Shown one piece after another: positions 44,066-53,045 of a stretch of 64,000 nt of DNA. Position numbers and translations under genes: made by a program. How positions within the stretch are numbered: the stretch's first letter is position 1; each line of letters opens with the position of its first letter. The notes under the pieces are model-generated. The model ran no database searches and had not been told where the DNA came from. It saw only the letters and a program-made list of their open reading frames with translations. This DNA is from Nocardioides exalbidus (GTDB lineage: Bacteria; Actinomycetota; Actinomycetes; Propionibacteriales; Nocardioidaceae). The DNA lies in the NCBI RefSeq assembly GCF_900105585.1, contig NZ_FNRT01000002.1, forward strand, positions 3,596,001-3,660,000, given 5' to 3'.

Positions 44066-45010
44066 ATGGCCGACAGACTCGTGCACATCGTCGACGACGC
44101 CGAGGTGCTGGCCGACGCCGGTGACCTGACGATGGTCTGCGTGCTCACCGGATTCCTCGACGCGGGCAAGTCTGCGGAGCTCGCCGCCTCGCACCTCGCC
44201 GAGCTCTCCGACGGCAAGGTCGTCGCGACCTTCGACGTCGACGCGCTCCACGACTACCGCGCGCGCCGGCCTCCCGTGACCTTCGTCCGCGACCACTACG
44301 TCGACTACGAGGCGCCCCGCCTGGTCGTCCGGGCGCTCCGCGACACCGGAGGCACGCCCTTCCTCCTGCTCACCGGACCCGAGCCCGACATCCGCTGGGA
44401 GGCCTTCGCCCGCGCGGTCCGCGAGGTCGTCGACCACTTCGGCGTGGCCCGGGTGGTGAGCCTCGGCGCCGTGCCGATGGCCGTCCCGCACACCCGCCCG
44501 ATCGCGATCACGCCCCACGCCAACCGGCCCGACCTCGTCCCCGGCGAGAGCCCGTGGCAGGGCGAGCTCCGCGTCCCGGCGAGCGCGCAGGCGCTGCTCG
44601 AGATCCGGCTGGGCGAGTGGGGCCTCGACGCCCTCGGCTTCGTCGCCCACATCCCGCACTACCTCGCGCAGATGGAGTACCCCCAGGCCGCGCTCGTCCT
44701 GCTCGAGCACCTCGAGATCGGCGGGCACCTCACCATCGACCTCGGCGACCTGCGCGAGTCCGCGGAGATCACCGAGACCGAGGTCGACCGCTACCTCTCC
44801 TCCCACGACGAGGTCGGCGACGTGGTGCGCGGACTGGAGCAGCAGTACGACTCCTTCCGCGAGGCCGAGGCCGCCGGCTCGTCCCTCCTGGCCGGCGACG
44901 AGCCGCTCCCGACGGGCGAGGAGATCGGCAGCGCCTTCGAGGCGTTCCTCGCCGACCTCGACGACCAGTCGAAGAACGACGGCGACGACCCGGGCTGGGA
45001 GGAGCGCTGA
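44066..45010 (+). CDS. PAC2-family protein (proteasome assembly chaperone-like)
   Basis: 314 residues. PAC2 fold: MVCVLTGFLDAGKSAELAASHLAELSDGKVVATFDVDALHDYRARRPPVTFVRDHYVDYEAPRLVVRALRDTGGTPFLLLTGPEPDIRWEAFARAVREVVDHFGVARVVSLGAVPMAVPHTRPIAITPHANRPDLV, then a helical tail with RYLSSHDEVGDVVRGLEQQYDSFREAE and a final acidic segment GDDPGW. Bacterial members occur in actinobacteria with a proteasome, but no direct role is proven. TAGGCT ends 6 nt before the ATG. The ATG of the thioesterase gene overlaps its stop by one base. Confidence 0.87.
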   Translation: MADRLVHIVDDAEVLADAGDLTMVCVLTGFLDAGKSAELAASHLAELSDGKVVATFDVDALHDYRARRPPVTFVRDHYVDYEAPRLVVRALRDTGGTPFLLLTGPEPDIRWEAFARAVREVVDHFGVARVVSLGAVPMAVPHTRPIAITPHANRPDLVPGESPWQGELRVPASAQALLEIRLGEWGLDALGFVAHIPHYLAQMEYPQAALVLLEHLEIGGHLTIDLGDLRESAEITETEVDRYLSSHDEVGDVVRGLEQQYDSFREAEAAGSSLLAGDEPLPTGEEIGSAFEAFLADLDDQSKNDGDDPGWEER

Positions 45011-45879
45011 TGGCGGGCAGCGCCGGGGAGCTCGCCGAGCTCCTCGACCTCGAGCGCCTCGAGGTCGACCTCTACCGCGGGGCCCAGGCGAGGACCGAGC
45101 GCCAGCGGGTCTTCGGCGGGCAGGTCGCCGGGCAGGCCGTGGTCGCGGCCACCCGCAGCGTCGACGACGGCTACGTCCTGCACTCGCTGCACTCCTACTT
45201 CCTGCGCCCGGGCGACACCACGGTCCCGATCGTCTACGACGTCGAGCGCATCCGTGACGGCCGCTCGTTCGTCACCCGACGGGTCTCGGCACGCCAGCAC
45301 GGCCGCCCGATCTACTACCTCACCGCCAACTTCCAGGTGCCCGAGGACGGCTTCGAGCACCAGGACCGGATGCCCGACGTGGTCCCGCCCGAGCAGGCGG
45401 TGCCCCTGGTCGACCTGGTGCGCGCACAGGGCAGGGAGCAGGGCGAGGACTGGGAGCGCGAGTGGTCGGCGCTCGACCTGCGCTACGTCGGCGTCAGCGG
45501 CCAGGGACTGCCGGCCGACCCGGACCACCCCGCCCAGGCCCGCATCTGGGCGCGCGTCGCCGGTCGGCTCTCCGACGACCCGACGCTCCAGGAGGCGGCG
45601 TTCACCTACGCCAGCGACCTCACGCTGCTCGGCGCCTCGCTCGTCCCGCACGGGGTGACGCTCGGGTCGCCGCGGCTCGTGCCCGCCTCGCTCGACCACA
45701 CGATCTGGTTCCACAAGCCGTTCCGAGCCGACGAGTGGTGGCTCTACGACCAGTTCTCGCCGTTCGCCGGCGGGGGTCGCGGGCTCGCGCTCGCCCGCGT
45801 CTTCTCCCAGGACGGCGACCTGGTCGCGACGGTCGCCCAGGAGGGCCTCATCCGGCTCCACGACGGACGCGGCAGGTAG
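45010..45879 (+). CDS. tesB: Acyl-CoA thioesterase II
   Basis: 289 residues, double hot-dog fold. Landmarks: LELERLEVDLYRG-type start, RVFGGQVAGQAVVAATRSV, LHSLHSYFLRPGDTTVPIVYDVERIRDGRSFVTRRVSARQHGRPIYYLTANFQVPEDGFEHQ, then the second domain LQEAAFTYASDLTLLGASLVPHG with the catalytic Asp, SLDHTIWFHKPFRADEWWLYDQFSPFAGGGRGLALARVFSQDGDLVATVAQEGLIR. It hydrolyses medium- and long-chain acyl-CoAs. Co-translated with the PAC2 gene (TGATG). Confidence 0.93.
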   Translation: MAGSAGELAELLDLERLEVDLYRGAQARTERQRVFGGQVAGQAVVAATRSVDDGYVLHSLHSYFLRPGDTTVPIVYDVERIRDGRSFVTRRVSARQHGRPIYYLTANFQVPEDGFEHQDRMPDVVPPEQAVPLVDLVRAQGREQGEDWEREWSALDLRYVGVSGQGLPADPDHPAQARIWARVAGRLSDDPTLQEAAFTYASDLTLLGASLVPHGVTLGSPRLVPASLDHTIWFHKPFRADEWWLYDQFSPFAGGGRGLALARVFSQDGDLVATVAQEGLIRLHDGRGR

Positions 45880-45889
45880 GCGCGCTGCC

Positions 45890-46777
45890 TCAGGCGGGCG
45901 TCGTACGACCCAGCAGGTGGGGCGAGCCGTCCTTCGGGCTGGTCATCGCGAAGGTCCAGCCCGTGTCGTCCTGCCGCGCTGCGTAGGACACCGTTCCGGG
46001 GAGGAACACCGGCTTCTTGAAGGCGACCTCCACGGTCACCGCGTCGGGAAGCCGGTTCTCGATGGCGGCGACCGAGCGCGCGAGCGTCCACATGCCGTGC
46101 GCGATCTGGCGGCGGAAGCCCAGCGCCCTAGCCGTCAGCGGGTAGAGGTGGATCGGGTTGGCGTCGCCCGACACGGCGGCGTAGGTCCGCCCGAGGTCGG
46201 CGGGCAGCCGCCACCGGACGCCGCCGGTCGGCGGGTCGAGGACCTCGAGGCCGGGCGCCGGGTCGCCGTCGACGGTCCGTCCCCGCCGGAGGTACGTCGA
46301 CGTGGACTCCCACGCCGTGTCCCCGCCCGCGGCGGCCGAGACGGTGGTGACGAAGTCGAGCAGGACGCCGCGGGCGTGCGGCCGGGGCTCGCCGACCGCT
46401 GTGGTGACGTCGAGGCGCTCGCCGACGCCGATCGCGCGGTGCGCGGTGATCACGTTCTCCACGTGCACCATCCCGATGGCGGGGTAGGGGAACGCCGGGT
46501 CGCTCATGATCGCCATGTGGAGCGGGAAGGCGCGCAGGTGCGGATACGTGAGGGGTACGACGTCCTTGCGGGGGAAGCCGCACACACCGGCGTACGCCTC
46601 CACGCGGGCGCGCTCGACCCCGACGGCCTCGCGGGCGTAGGCGAGGCCGTCGAAGGCCGAGGCCGGGCCCTTGCGCACGCCGGGCAGCCGGTTGACGCCG
46701 GGCACGACGGGCAGCGCCGCCCGGACCAGGGTCGTCAGGTCGCCGGGCTCGCCGGTGAGGAGCTTGGTGCCGGGCAT
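45890..46777 (-). CDS. MaoC-type 3-hydroxyacyl-thioester dehydratase (HtdX-like)
   Basis: 295 residues, two hot-dog repeats. The active repeat is C-terminal with hydratase 2 motif YAAVSGDANPIHLYPLTARALGFRRQIAHGMWTLARSVAAIE (Asp and His catalytic). The N-terminal repeat (RVEAYAGVCGFPRKDVVPLTYPHLRAFPLHMAIMSDPAFPYPAIGMVHVENVITAHRAIGVGERLDVTTAVG) lacks the dyad. It should dehydrate 3-hydroxyacyl thioesters. Its neighbours, a FabG4-like reductase and a FadA2-like thiolase, match M. tuberculosis Rv0241c-Rv0242c-Rv0243. ATG overlaps the reductase stop by one base. Confidence 0.9.
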   Translation of the reverse strand: MPGTKLLTGEPGDLTTLVRAALPVVPGVNRLPGVRKGPASAFDGLAYAREAVGVERARVEAYAGVCGFPRKDVVPLTYPHLRAFPLHMAIMSDPAFPYPAIGMVHVENVITAHRAIGVGERLDVTTAVGEPRPHARGVLLDFVTTVSAAAGGDTAWESTSTYLRRGRTVDGDPAPGLEVLDPPTGGVRWRLPADLGRTYAAVSGDANPIHLYPLTARALGFRRQIAHGMWTLARSVAAIENRLPDAVTVEVAFKKPVFLPGTVSYAARQDDTGWTFAMTSPKDGSPHLLGRTTPA

Positions 46778-48111
46778 CAGGCGCCCAGCATCATCTGGCC
46801 GCACACGCGCACCACGTTGCCGTTGACGGCGCCCGAGCCGGTGCTGGCGAACCAGGCGATGGTCTCGGCGACGTCGACCGGCAGCCCGCCCTGCGACATC
46901 GCGTTGAGGCGCTGGCCGACCTCGCGGGTCGCGAACGGTACGGCCGCCGTCATCTGCGTGATGATGAAGCCCGGCGCCACGGCATTCACGGTGATGCCGC
47001 GGTCGAGCTCGTCGCGCAGGCTCTCGACCAGGCCGATGACCCCGGCCTTGGAGGTCGCGTAGTTGGTCTGGCCGACGTTGCCCGCGATGCCGGCGATCGA
47101 CGCGACACCGATGATCCGGCCGCCGTCGTTGACCACCCCGGAGTCGAGGAGCTCGCGGCTGATCAGCTCGGGGGCGGTGAGGTTGACTGCGATGACGCTG
47201 CTCCAGCGGTCCTCGGCCATGTTGGCGAGCTTCTTGTCGCGGATGATGCCGGCGTTGTGCACGACGACGTCGACGCCACCGTGGCGCTCGCGCAGGTGGT
47301 GGGCGATGCGCTGCGGGGCGTCCTTGTTGGTGATGTCGAGGACGAGGTGGTCGCCGTCGAGCTCGGCCATGAGGTCCTGCAGCTCGCTGGCTGCCTGCGG
47401 CACGTCGACGCCGACGACCGTCGCGCCGTCGCGGTGCAGGACGCGTGCGATCTCCGCGCCGATGCCTCGACTCGCCCCGGTCACGAGGGCGACCTTGCCG
47501 GCGAGCGGCTGCGACCAGTCGGCGACGTGGTCGGTCGCGGTGGAGCCGTGGGCGCCGATGCGCACGACCTGCCCCGAGACGTAGGCCGACTTGGGGGAGA
47601 GGAGGAACGCGAGCGTCGAGTCGATCGCGCCGTCGGCGGCAGGGGCGACGTAGACCAGCTGCACCGTGCCGCCGCGGCCGATCTCCTTGCCGAGCGAGCG
47701 GGTGAAGCCCTCGAGCGCGCGCTGCGCGATCCGCTCGGCGCCGGTGGTCGTCTCCGGCGGCGTGCCGATGACCACGACGCGCGGGCAGGTCTCCAGGCGA
47801 CGCAGGAGCGGGGTGAAGAACTCCCGCAGCGCGACGAGCCCGGTCGTGTCGGTGATGCCGGTGGCGTCGAAGACGAGCGCCTTCGCGCGTGCGCCCTCCT
47901 CGAGCCCGGTCGCCGAGGCGATGCCGAGGCCGTCGAGGGTCGTCGGCAGCACGTCGCCGAGCCGACCGTCGCCGCCGAGCACGACGAGCCCGTCGACGAG
48001 CGTCCCCCCGCCCGTCCAGCGCTCGAGGGTAGTGGGGTTGGGCAGGCCGAGGTTCTTCACGAACAGCTGGCCGACGGGGGTGGACACGAAGCCCTGGTAA
48101 CGATCGCTCAT
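46777..48111 (-). CDS. High-molecular-weight 3-oxoacyl reductase (FabG4-like)
   Basis: 444 residues. The C-terminal ~245 are a classical SDR: ALVTGASRGIGAEIARVLHRDGATVVGVDVP, VVHNAGIIRDKKLANMAEDRWSSVIAVNLTAPELISREL, Ser in GVASIAGIAGNVGQTNYATSKAGVIGL (YxxxK), and NAVAPGFIITQMTAAVPF. The N-terminal ~195 form a second Rossmann-like domain without catalytic residues (GLGIASATGLEEGARAKALVFDATGITDTTGLVALREFFTPLLRRLETCPRVVVIGTPPE), the feature of HMW FabG such as Rv0242c, which uses NADH and longer acyl chains. The ATG (MSDRYQGFVSTPVGQLFVKNLGLPNP) fits that family. Divergent from the thiolase gene over 142 bp. Confidence 0.92.
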   Translation of the reverse strand: MSDRYQGFVSTPVGQLFVKNLGLPNPTTLERWTGGGTLVDGLVVLGGDGRLGDVLPTTLDGLGIASATGLEEGARAKALVFDATGITDTTGLVALREFFTPLLRRLETCPRVVVIGTPPETTTGAERIAQRALEGFTRSLGKEIGRGGTVQLVYVAPAADGAIDSTLAFLLSPKSAYVSGQVVRIGAHGSTATDHVADWSQPLAGKVALVTGASRGIGAEIARVLHRDGATVVGVDVPQAASELQDLMAELDGDHLVLDITNKDAPQRIAHHLRERHGGVDVVVHNAGIIRDKKLANMAEDRWSSVIAVNLTAPELISRELLDSGVVNDGGRIIGVASIAGIAGNVGQTNYATSKAGVIGLVESLRDELDRGITVNAVAPGFIITQMTAAVPFATREVGQRLNAMSQGGLPVDVAETIAWFASTGSGAVNGNVVRVCGQMMLGA

Positions 48112-48164
48112 GGGTGGCAGGTCCCTCTGTGGTCGGGGCTGTGGATCTCGGACGGACGGCACTA

Positions 48165-48183
48165 TGTAACTCAGGTTTACACT
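48165..48183. promoter_or_regulatory. Divergent fabG4/fadA2 operator-promoter
   Basis: TGTAACTCAGGTTTACA (48165-48181) is an imperfect 17-bp palindrome with AAC and GTT half-sites, a TetR-like arrangement common for lipid regulators. It overlaps TACACT (48178-48183), a possible plus-strand -10 for the thiolase gene, and lies in the only control region of the divergent pair. No TetR gene is nearby. Confidence 0.45.
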
Positions 48184-48253
48184 CTGGGTCCACTCTTCGT
48201 GACGAGCCCCTCACCCCGTTGGCGGGAGGCCCTCCACAGGCAAGGATAGGAAC

Positions 48254-49534
48254 ATGCAGCCCACCACCCGGCCCGTCGCAGTCGTCGGCGGCAACCGCAT
48301 CCCGTTCGCCCGCTCCAACACGGTCTACGCGGGCGTCTCCAACCAGGAGATGCTCACCGCGGCGATCGACGGGCTGGTGGACCGCTTCGACCTGCGCGGG
48401 GAGCGCCTCGGCGAGGTCGAGGCCGGCGCCGTGCTCAAGCACTCGCGTGACTTCAACCTGACGCGTGAGTCGGTGCTGGGCTCGAAGCTGGCCCCGGAGA
48501 CGCCGGCCACCGACATCCAGCAGGCCTGCGGCACCGGGCTGCAGGCCGCGATCCAGGTCGCCAACAAGATCGCGCTCGGCGTGATCGACGCCGGTGTCGC
48601 GGGCGGCACCGACACCACTTCTGACGCGCCCGTCGCGATCAGCGACAAGCTGCGCAGGAAGCTGATGAGGGTCAACGCCGCCAAGGACACCGCGAGCCGG
48701 CTCAAGGCCCTCGGCGCGATCCGCCCCGGCGACATCGGGCTCGACATCCCGCAGAACGGCGAGCCCCGCACCCGCATGTCGATGGGGGAGCACGCCGCCC
48801 TCACCGCGCTCGAGTGGCGGATCACCCGCGAGGCCCAGGACGAGCTCGCCGTCCGCTCGCACCACAACCTCGCCCGGTCCTACGACGAGGGCTTCCAGGA
48901 CGACCTGGTCACGCCCTTCCGCGGGGTCGAGCGCGACAACAACATGCGCCCGGACTCCTCGGTCGAGAAGCTCGCCACGCTCAAGCCGGTCTTCGGCAAG
49001 GGCTCGGCGGCCACCATGACGGCGGGCAACAGCACGCCGCTGTCCGACGGCGCCTCCGCGGTGCTGCTCTCGAGCGACGAGTGGGCCGAGGAGCGCGGCC
49101 TCCCGGTGCTGGCCCACCTCGTCGACGCCGAGACGTCCGCCGTCGACTACGTCAACGGCCACGAGGGCCTGCTGATGGCACCGGCGTACGCCGTCCCGCG
49201 GATGCTGGCGCGCAACGGCCTCACCCTCCAGGACTTCGACTTCTACGAGATCCACGAGGCGTTCGCCTCGCAGGTGCTCTCGACGCTGGCCGCCTGGGAG
49301 GACCCGGTCTTCTGCAAGGAGCGCCTCGGTCTCGACGCGCCGCTCGGTGAGGTCGACCGCGACAAGCTGAACGTCACCGGCTCCTCGCTGGCCGCCGCCC
49401 ACCCGTTCGCGGCGACGGGCGGCCGGATCGTCCCGGTCGCGGCCAAGCTGCTCGCGAACAAGGGCCGTGGACGTGCGCTGGTCTCCATCTGCGCGGCCGG
49501 CGGCCAGGGCGTGGTCGCGATCCTGGAGCGCTGA
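48254..49534 (+). CDS. Acetyl-CoA acetyltransferase (FadA2-like thiolase)
   Basis: 426 residues. Catalytic Cys in [44 protein letters not shown]; His in [17 protein letters not shown]-terminal [29 protein letters not shown] with the second His, and [15 protein letters not shown] with the second Cys. The ~30-residue insertions ([37 protein letters not shown]) are typical of the FadA2/FadI type. With the divergent reductase and dehydratase it should serve 3-oxoacyl-CoA turnover. The ATG has AAGGATAGGAAC upstream as ribosome site. Confidence 0.92.
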   Translation: MQPTTRPVAVVGGNRIPFARSNTVYAGVSNQEMLTAAIDGLVDRFDLRGERLGEVEAGAVLKHSRDFNLTRESVLGSKLAPETPATDIQQACGTGLQAAIQVANKIALGVIDAGVAGGTDTTSDAPVAISDKLRRKLMRVNAAKDTASRLKALGAIRPGDIGLDIPQNGEPRTRMSMGEHAALTALEWRITREAQDELAVRSHHNLARSYDEGFQDDLVTPFRGVERDNNMRPDSSVEKLATLKPVFGKGSAATMTAGNSTPLSDGASAVLLSSDEWAEERGLPVLAHLVDAETSAVDYVNGHEGLLMAPAYAVPRMLARNGLTLQDFDFYEIHEAFASQVLSTLAAWEDPVFCKERLGLDAPLGEVDRDKLNVTGSSLAAAHPFAATGGRIVPVAAKLLANKGRGRALVSICAAGGQGVVAILER

Positions 49535-49538
49535 CCGC

Positions 49539-50114
49539 TCAGCCGCGGGTGAGGCGGAACCAGGTCCCGGCGACGGTGCGCGCGTCGGCGACCTGTGCCA
49601 CGTCCCAGCCGAGGTAGGACCGCTGGAGGTCCTCGAGCGAGGCCTGGGGGCCCCACCCGGGCCGCGCGCGGGTGGCACTGGTGTGCACGAGGACCGTGGC
49701 AGCGGGCGCGGCGAGGGCCGTGACGTTGTCGGCCATCATCGCGCGGCCCGCGGTGTCGAGGCTCTGGAAGCACCCGACGTCGAGGAACAGGTCGAAGCCC
49801 ACGCCCACGCCGGAGTGCACGAGGTGTCGCACGTCCCCGACCACGAACCGGGCGTCGTCGAGGCCGTTGCGCCGCACCGCCACGTCGACGGCCTGGCGCA
49901 CGGAGTCGACCCCCATCGCGTCCCACCCGCGCTCGACGAGCAGCGCGGTGTGGGCGCCCCGCCCACAGCCGAGGTCGAGGGCCCGACGCGTGCGGTCGGG
50001 CCGATCGGCCTCCTCGCGGTCGAGGAGGACCTCGAGGACGGGCCGCTGCCGCCGGCTCGCCTTCTCCCAGGGGGTGAGGTGCGCGCGATATGCGGCGGCG
50101 TAGCCGATGCCCAT
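49539..50114 (-). CDS. Class I SAM-dependent methyltransferase
   Basis: 191 residues. SAM site: [38 protein letters not shown] (motif I and acidic loop), [15 protein letters not shown], then [69 protein letters not shown]. The DVGCFQSL stretch resembles the TehB/thiopurine-type methyltransferases. Substrate unknown. The ATG ([17 protein letters not shown]) has AGGAACTCCAC as ribosome site; longer frames overlap the pyr promoter. Convergent with the thiolase gene by 4 bp, divergent from pyrR. Confidence 0.83.
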   Translation of the reverse strand: MGIGYAAAYRAHLTPWEKASRRQRPVLEVLLDREEADRPDRTRRALDLGCGRGAHTALLVERGWDAMGVDSVRQAVDVAVRRNGLDDARFVVGDVRHLVHSGVGVGFDLFLDVGCFQSLDTAGRAMMADNVTALAAPAATVLVHTSATRARPGWGPQASLEDLQRSYLGWDVAQVADARTVAGTWFRLTRG

Positions 50115-50212
50115 GTGGAGTTCCTGACCTGCGGACCGGAAAGTACCGATCCCCACCGACGCTACTCCGGACCACCCCGCCGCCCGCCCGCTGCTAGGGT
50201 CGGACCCGATCG

Positions 50213-50253
50213 ACATCCTTTAACGAGCCGTCCCGTGAGGCGGAGAAGGAGGT
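50213..50253 (+). promoter_or_regulatory. PyrR-binding leader of pyrRBC
   Basis: This 41-nt leader contains TTTAAC, then TCCCGTGAGGCGGAG and the ribosome site AAGGAGGT. The TCCCGTGAGG core matches the PyrR binding-loop pattern (TCCNGNGAGG). In mycobacteria PyrR binds such a loop and hides the adjacent ribosome site. A likely -10 TAGGGT is at 50195-50200. Only one base differs from the carA leader. Confidence 0.88.
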
Positions 50254-50264
50254 CCGGCGCGCAG

Positions 50265-50834
50265 ATGCCTGCCCCCGAAGAAGCAGACCCCGGCACCGAC
50301 AGCACGAGGGCCGACCGCACCGTCCTCGACGCCCGTGACATCTCCCGGGCGCTGACCCGGATCTCGCACGAGCTGCTCGAGCGCAACAAGGGCGCCACCG
50401 ACCTGGTGCTGCTCGGCCTGCACACCCGCGGCGTACCCCTCGCGAGGCGCATCGCCGAGCGGATCGCGACCGTCGAGGGCGCCCCCGTCGCGGTGGGTGA
50501 GCTCGACGTGACGATGTATCGCGACGACCTGCGCTCGCAGCCGACGCGGCGCGCGCACAAGACCGCGCTGCCGCCCGGTGGGATCGACAAGAAGGTCGTC
50601 GTCCTCGTGGATGACGTCCTGTTCTCGGGCCGCACGATCCGGGCCGCGCTCGACGCCCTCGCCGACCTCGGCCGCCCGAGCGCCGTACGCCTCGCGGTGC
50701 TGGTCGACCGCGGTCACCGCGAGCTCCCGATCCGCGCCGACCACGTCGGCAAGAACCTCCCGAGCGCCCTGGCCGAGCGCGTCAGCGTCCGGCTCAGCGA
50801 GGTCGACGGCAGCGACGAGGTGACCATCTCGTGA
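50265..50834 (+). CDS. pyrR: PyrR, pyrimidine operon regulator/uracil phosphoribosyltransferase-like
   Basis: 189 residues. PRTase fold with [21 protein letters not shown], the PRPP motif [22 protein letters not shown] (112-132) and late [25 protein letters not shown]. PyrR binds pyr mRNA leaders when UMP or UTP is high and blocks expression; many members also have uracil phosphoribosyltransferase activity. The RNA-contacting basic stretch [12 protein letters not shown] is present. The ATG lies 12 nt after the leader's AAGGAGGT. The stop overlaps the pyrB start (GTGA). It should control its own operon and, through the identical leader, carAB-pyrD. Confidence 0.95.
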   Translation: MPAPEEADPGTDSTRADRTVLDARDISRALTRISHELLERNKGATDLVLLGLHTRGVPLARRIAERIATVEGAPVAVGELDVTMYRDDLRSQPTRRAHKTALPPGGIDKKVVVLVDDVLFSGRTIRAALDALADLGRPSAVRLAVLVDRGHRELPIRADHVGKNLPSALAERVSVRLSEVDGSDEVTIS

Positions 50835-51769
50835 AGCACCTGCTCTCCATCGACGACCTCACCACCGACGAGATCCACCAGCTCTTCGAGACCGCCGCCG
50901 ACATGCACGACGTGCAGAACCGCGAGGTCAAGAAGCTGCCGGCGCTGCGCGGTCGCACGGTCGTCAACATGTTCTTCGAGGACTCCACGCGCACCCGCTC
51001 GTCCTTCGAGATCGCGGGCAAGTGGCTCTCCGCCGACGTCATCAACGTCAGCGCGAAGGGGTCGAGCACGTCCAAGGGCGAGAGCCTGCGCGACACCGTC
51101 CTGACGGTGTGCGCGATGGGCGTCGACGGCCTCGTGATCCGCCACCCCGCCAGCGGCGCGGCGCTCCAGGTCAGCGAGTGGGTCGACGCGTCGGTGGTCA
51201 ACGCCGGCGACGGGATGCACGAGCACCCGACGCAGGCGCTCCTCGACGCCTACACGCTGCAGCGCCGGCTCGGCTCCCTCGAGGGCCGCCACGTCGCCAT
51301 CATCGGCGACCTCACCCACAGCCGGGTCTTCCGCTCCAACATCCAGTGCCTGACGCGCCTCGGCGCGCGAGTGACGGTCGTGGCGCCGCCGACGCTGATG
51401 CCCAGCGGCGTCGGCGCGTGGTCGGCCGCGGCCGGGTTCGAGACGTCGTACGACATCGACGCCGTGCTGCCCACCGCCGACGCGGTGATGATGCTGCGCG
51501 TCCAGCGCGAGCGGATGTCGGGCGCCTTCTTCCCGAGCGCGCGGGAGTACACCGTCGGCTACGGGCTCACCCGCGACCGCCTCGCGCTGTTGAAGCCGGA
51601 CGTCCCGATCTGCCATCCCGGCCCGATGAACCGCGGCCTGGAGATCGCCGCCGACGCCGCCGACGCCGCGCAGTCGGTCGTCCTGGAGCAGGTCTCCAGC
51701 GGCCTCGCGATCCGGATGGCCGTGCTCTACCACCTGCTCGCCGGAGACCTGCAAGGAGAGAACGCCTGA
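50831..51769 (+). CDS. pyrB: Aspartate carbamoyltransferase catalytic subunit
   Basis: 312 residues; makes carbamoyl-aspartate. Carbamoyl-phosphate site [15 protein letters not shown] (STRTR 52-56), aspartate loop [16 protein letters not shown] with the conserved Ser-Lys, [13 protein letters not shown] (His), and [11 protein letters not shown] in the C-terminal domain, then [11 protein letters not shown]. No PyrI regulatory subunit follows, so feedback probably acts through PyrR. GTG start overlapping pyrR; ATG of pyrC overlaps its stop. Confidence 0.97.
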   Translation: MKHLLSIDDLTTDEIHQLFETAADMHDVQNREVKKLPALRGRTVVNMFFEDSTRTRSSFEIAGKWLSADVINVSAKGSSTSKGESLRDTVLTVCAMGVDGLVIRHPASGAALQVSEWVDASVVNAGDGMHEHPTQALLDAYTLQRRLGSLEGRHVAIIGDLTHSRVFRSNIQCLTRLGARVTVVAPPTLMPSGVGAWSAAAGFETSYDIDAVLPTADAVMMLRVQRERMSGAFFPSAREYTVGYGLTRDRLALLKPDVPICHPGPMNRGLEIAADAADAAQSVVLEQVSSGLAIRMAVLYHLLAGDLQGENA

Positions 51770-53037
51770 TGTCGCTCGTGATCAAGGGCGCCTCGCTGCT
51801 CGGCGAGACCAGCGCTGACCTGTACGTCGACGACGCCGGGGTCCTCGTCGACTCCGCGCCGGCCGGTGCCGCGACCATCGACGCCGAGGGCCTGGTCGCC
51901 CTGCCCGGGCTCGTCGACCTGCACACCCACCTCCGCGAGCCGGGTCGTGAGGACGCCGAGACGATCCTGACCGGCTCGCAGGCTGCCGCGCTCGGTGGCT
52001 ACACCGCCGTCCTGGCGATGGCGAACACGAGCCCCGTCACCGACACCGCCGAGGCCGCGACCCGCGTCTGGGAGCTCGGCCGTGAGGCCGGCCTGGTCCA
52101 CGTGCAGCCGGTCGGTGCCGTGACGCGTGGGCTCGGTGGCGAGGAGCTCGCCGAGCTCGGCCTCATGAACCGCTCGCGCGCCGGGGTCACGGTCTTCTCC
52201 GACGACGGCAGGTGCGTCCACGACGCCCGCGTGATGCGCCGTGCGCTCGAGTACGTCAAGGCCTTCGGGGGCGTCGTGTCGCAGCACTCCCAGGATCCGG
52301 CGCTCGCAGGCCCGGCGGCGTGCTGCCACGAGGGCGAGCTGTCCGGTCGCCTCGGCCTGCCCGGCTGGCCCGGCATCGCGGAGGAGGTGATCGTCGCGCG
52401 CGACGTGATGCTCGCGCGCCACACCGGCTCGCGGGTCCACGTCGCCCACGTCTCGACGGCCGGCTCGGTCGAGGTCGTCCGCTGGGCGAAGGCCCAGGGG
52501 ATCTCGGTGACCGCCGAGGTGACGCCGCACCACCTGCTGCTCACGACCGACCTGCTCACCGGCTACGACCCGACCTTCAAGGTCAACCCGCCGCTGCGCC
52601 CGCAGGAGGACGTCGAGGCACTCCGCGCCGCGCTGGCCGACGGCACCATCGACGCCGTCGCGACCGACCACGCCCCGCACGCGCGCCACGACAAGGAGCA
52701 CGCGTTCGTCGACGCGGCCTTCGGGATGCTCGGCCTCGAGACCGCGCTCGGCGTCGTCCGCACCGCGGTGCCGGACCTCTCGTGGGCCGACGTCGCACGA
52801 GTCATGTCGGTGACGCCGGCCCGGATCGCCGGTCTCGCCGACCAGGGGCAGGCGCTCGCACCCGGGTCGCCCGCCCACGTCGTGCTCGTCGATCCCGACG
52901 CCACGGTCACCGTCGACCGCGAGGCCTCGGCCTCGCTGTCGCGCAACAACCCGTGGCACGGCCGCGAGCTCGGCGCCCGCGTCGTGCACACGGTCTACGG
53001 CGGCCGGGTGACCGTGCGCGACGGCGTGCTGGCCTGA
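51769..53037 (+). CDS. pyrC: Dihydroorotase
   Basis: 422 residues, class I amidohydrolase. Zinc ligands: DLHTHLREPG (H52, H54), later SQHSQDP and HVAHVSTAGSVE (His), and the catalytic Asp in AVATDHAPHARHDKEH. A Lys for the carboxylated bridge is expected in the KAFGGVVSQHS region. The enzyme cyclises carbamoyl-aspartate to dihydroorotate. The final strands PTVFVDPDATVTVD and NPWHGRELGARVVHTVYGGRVTVRDG match family ends. ATG at 51769 overlaps pyrB. carA does not follow here; six unrelated genes intervene. Confidence 0.96.
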   Translation: MSLVIKGASLLGETSADLYVDDAGVLVDSAPAGAATIDAEGLVALPGLVDLHTHLREPGREDAETILTGSQAAALGGYTAVLAMANTSPVTDTAEAATRVWELGREAGLVHVQPVGAVTRGLGGEELAELGLMNRSRAGVTVFSDDGRCVHDARVMRRALEYVKAFGGVVSQHSQDPALAGPAACCHEGELSGRLGLPGWPGIAEEVIVARDVMLARHTGSRVHVAHVSTAGSVEVVRWAKAQGISVTAEVTPHHLLLTTDLLTGYDPTFKVNPPLRPQEDVEALRAALADGTIDAVATDHAPHARHDKEHAFVDAAFGMLGLETALGVVRTAVPDLSWADVARVMSVTPARIAGLADQGQALAPGSPAHVVLVDPDATVTVDREASASLSRNNPWHGRELGARVVHTVYGGRVTVRDGVLA

Positions 53038-53045
53038 GCCCGGCG

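Noticed and set aside
45890-49678. 1262-residue minus-strand open frame across MaoC, FabG and the thiolase
   Set aside because: Only its last 295 residues are real (MaoC); the rest is out-of-frame or antisense to genes with clear families.
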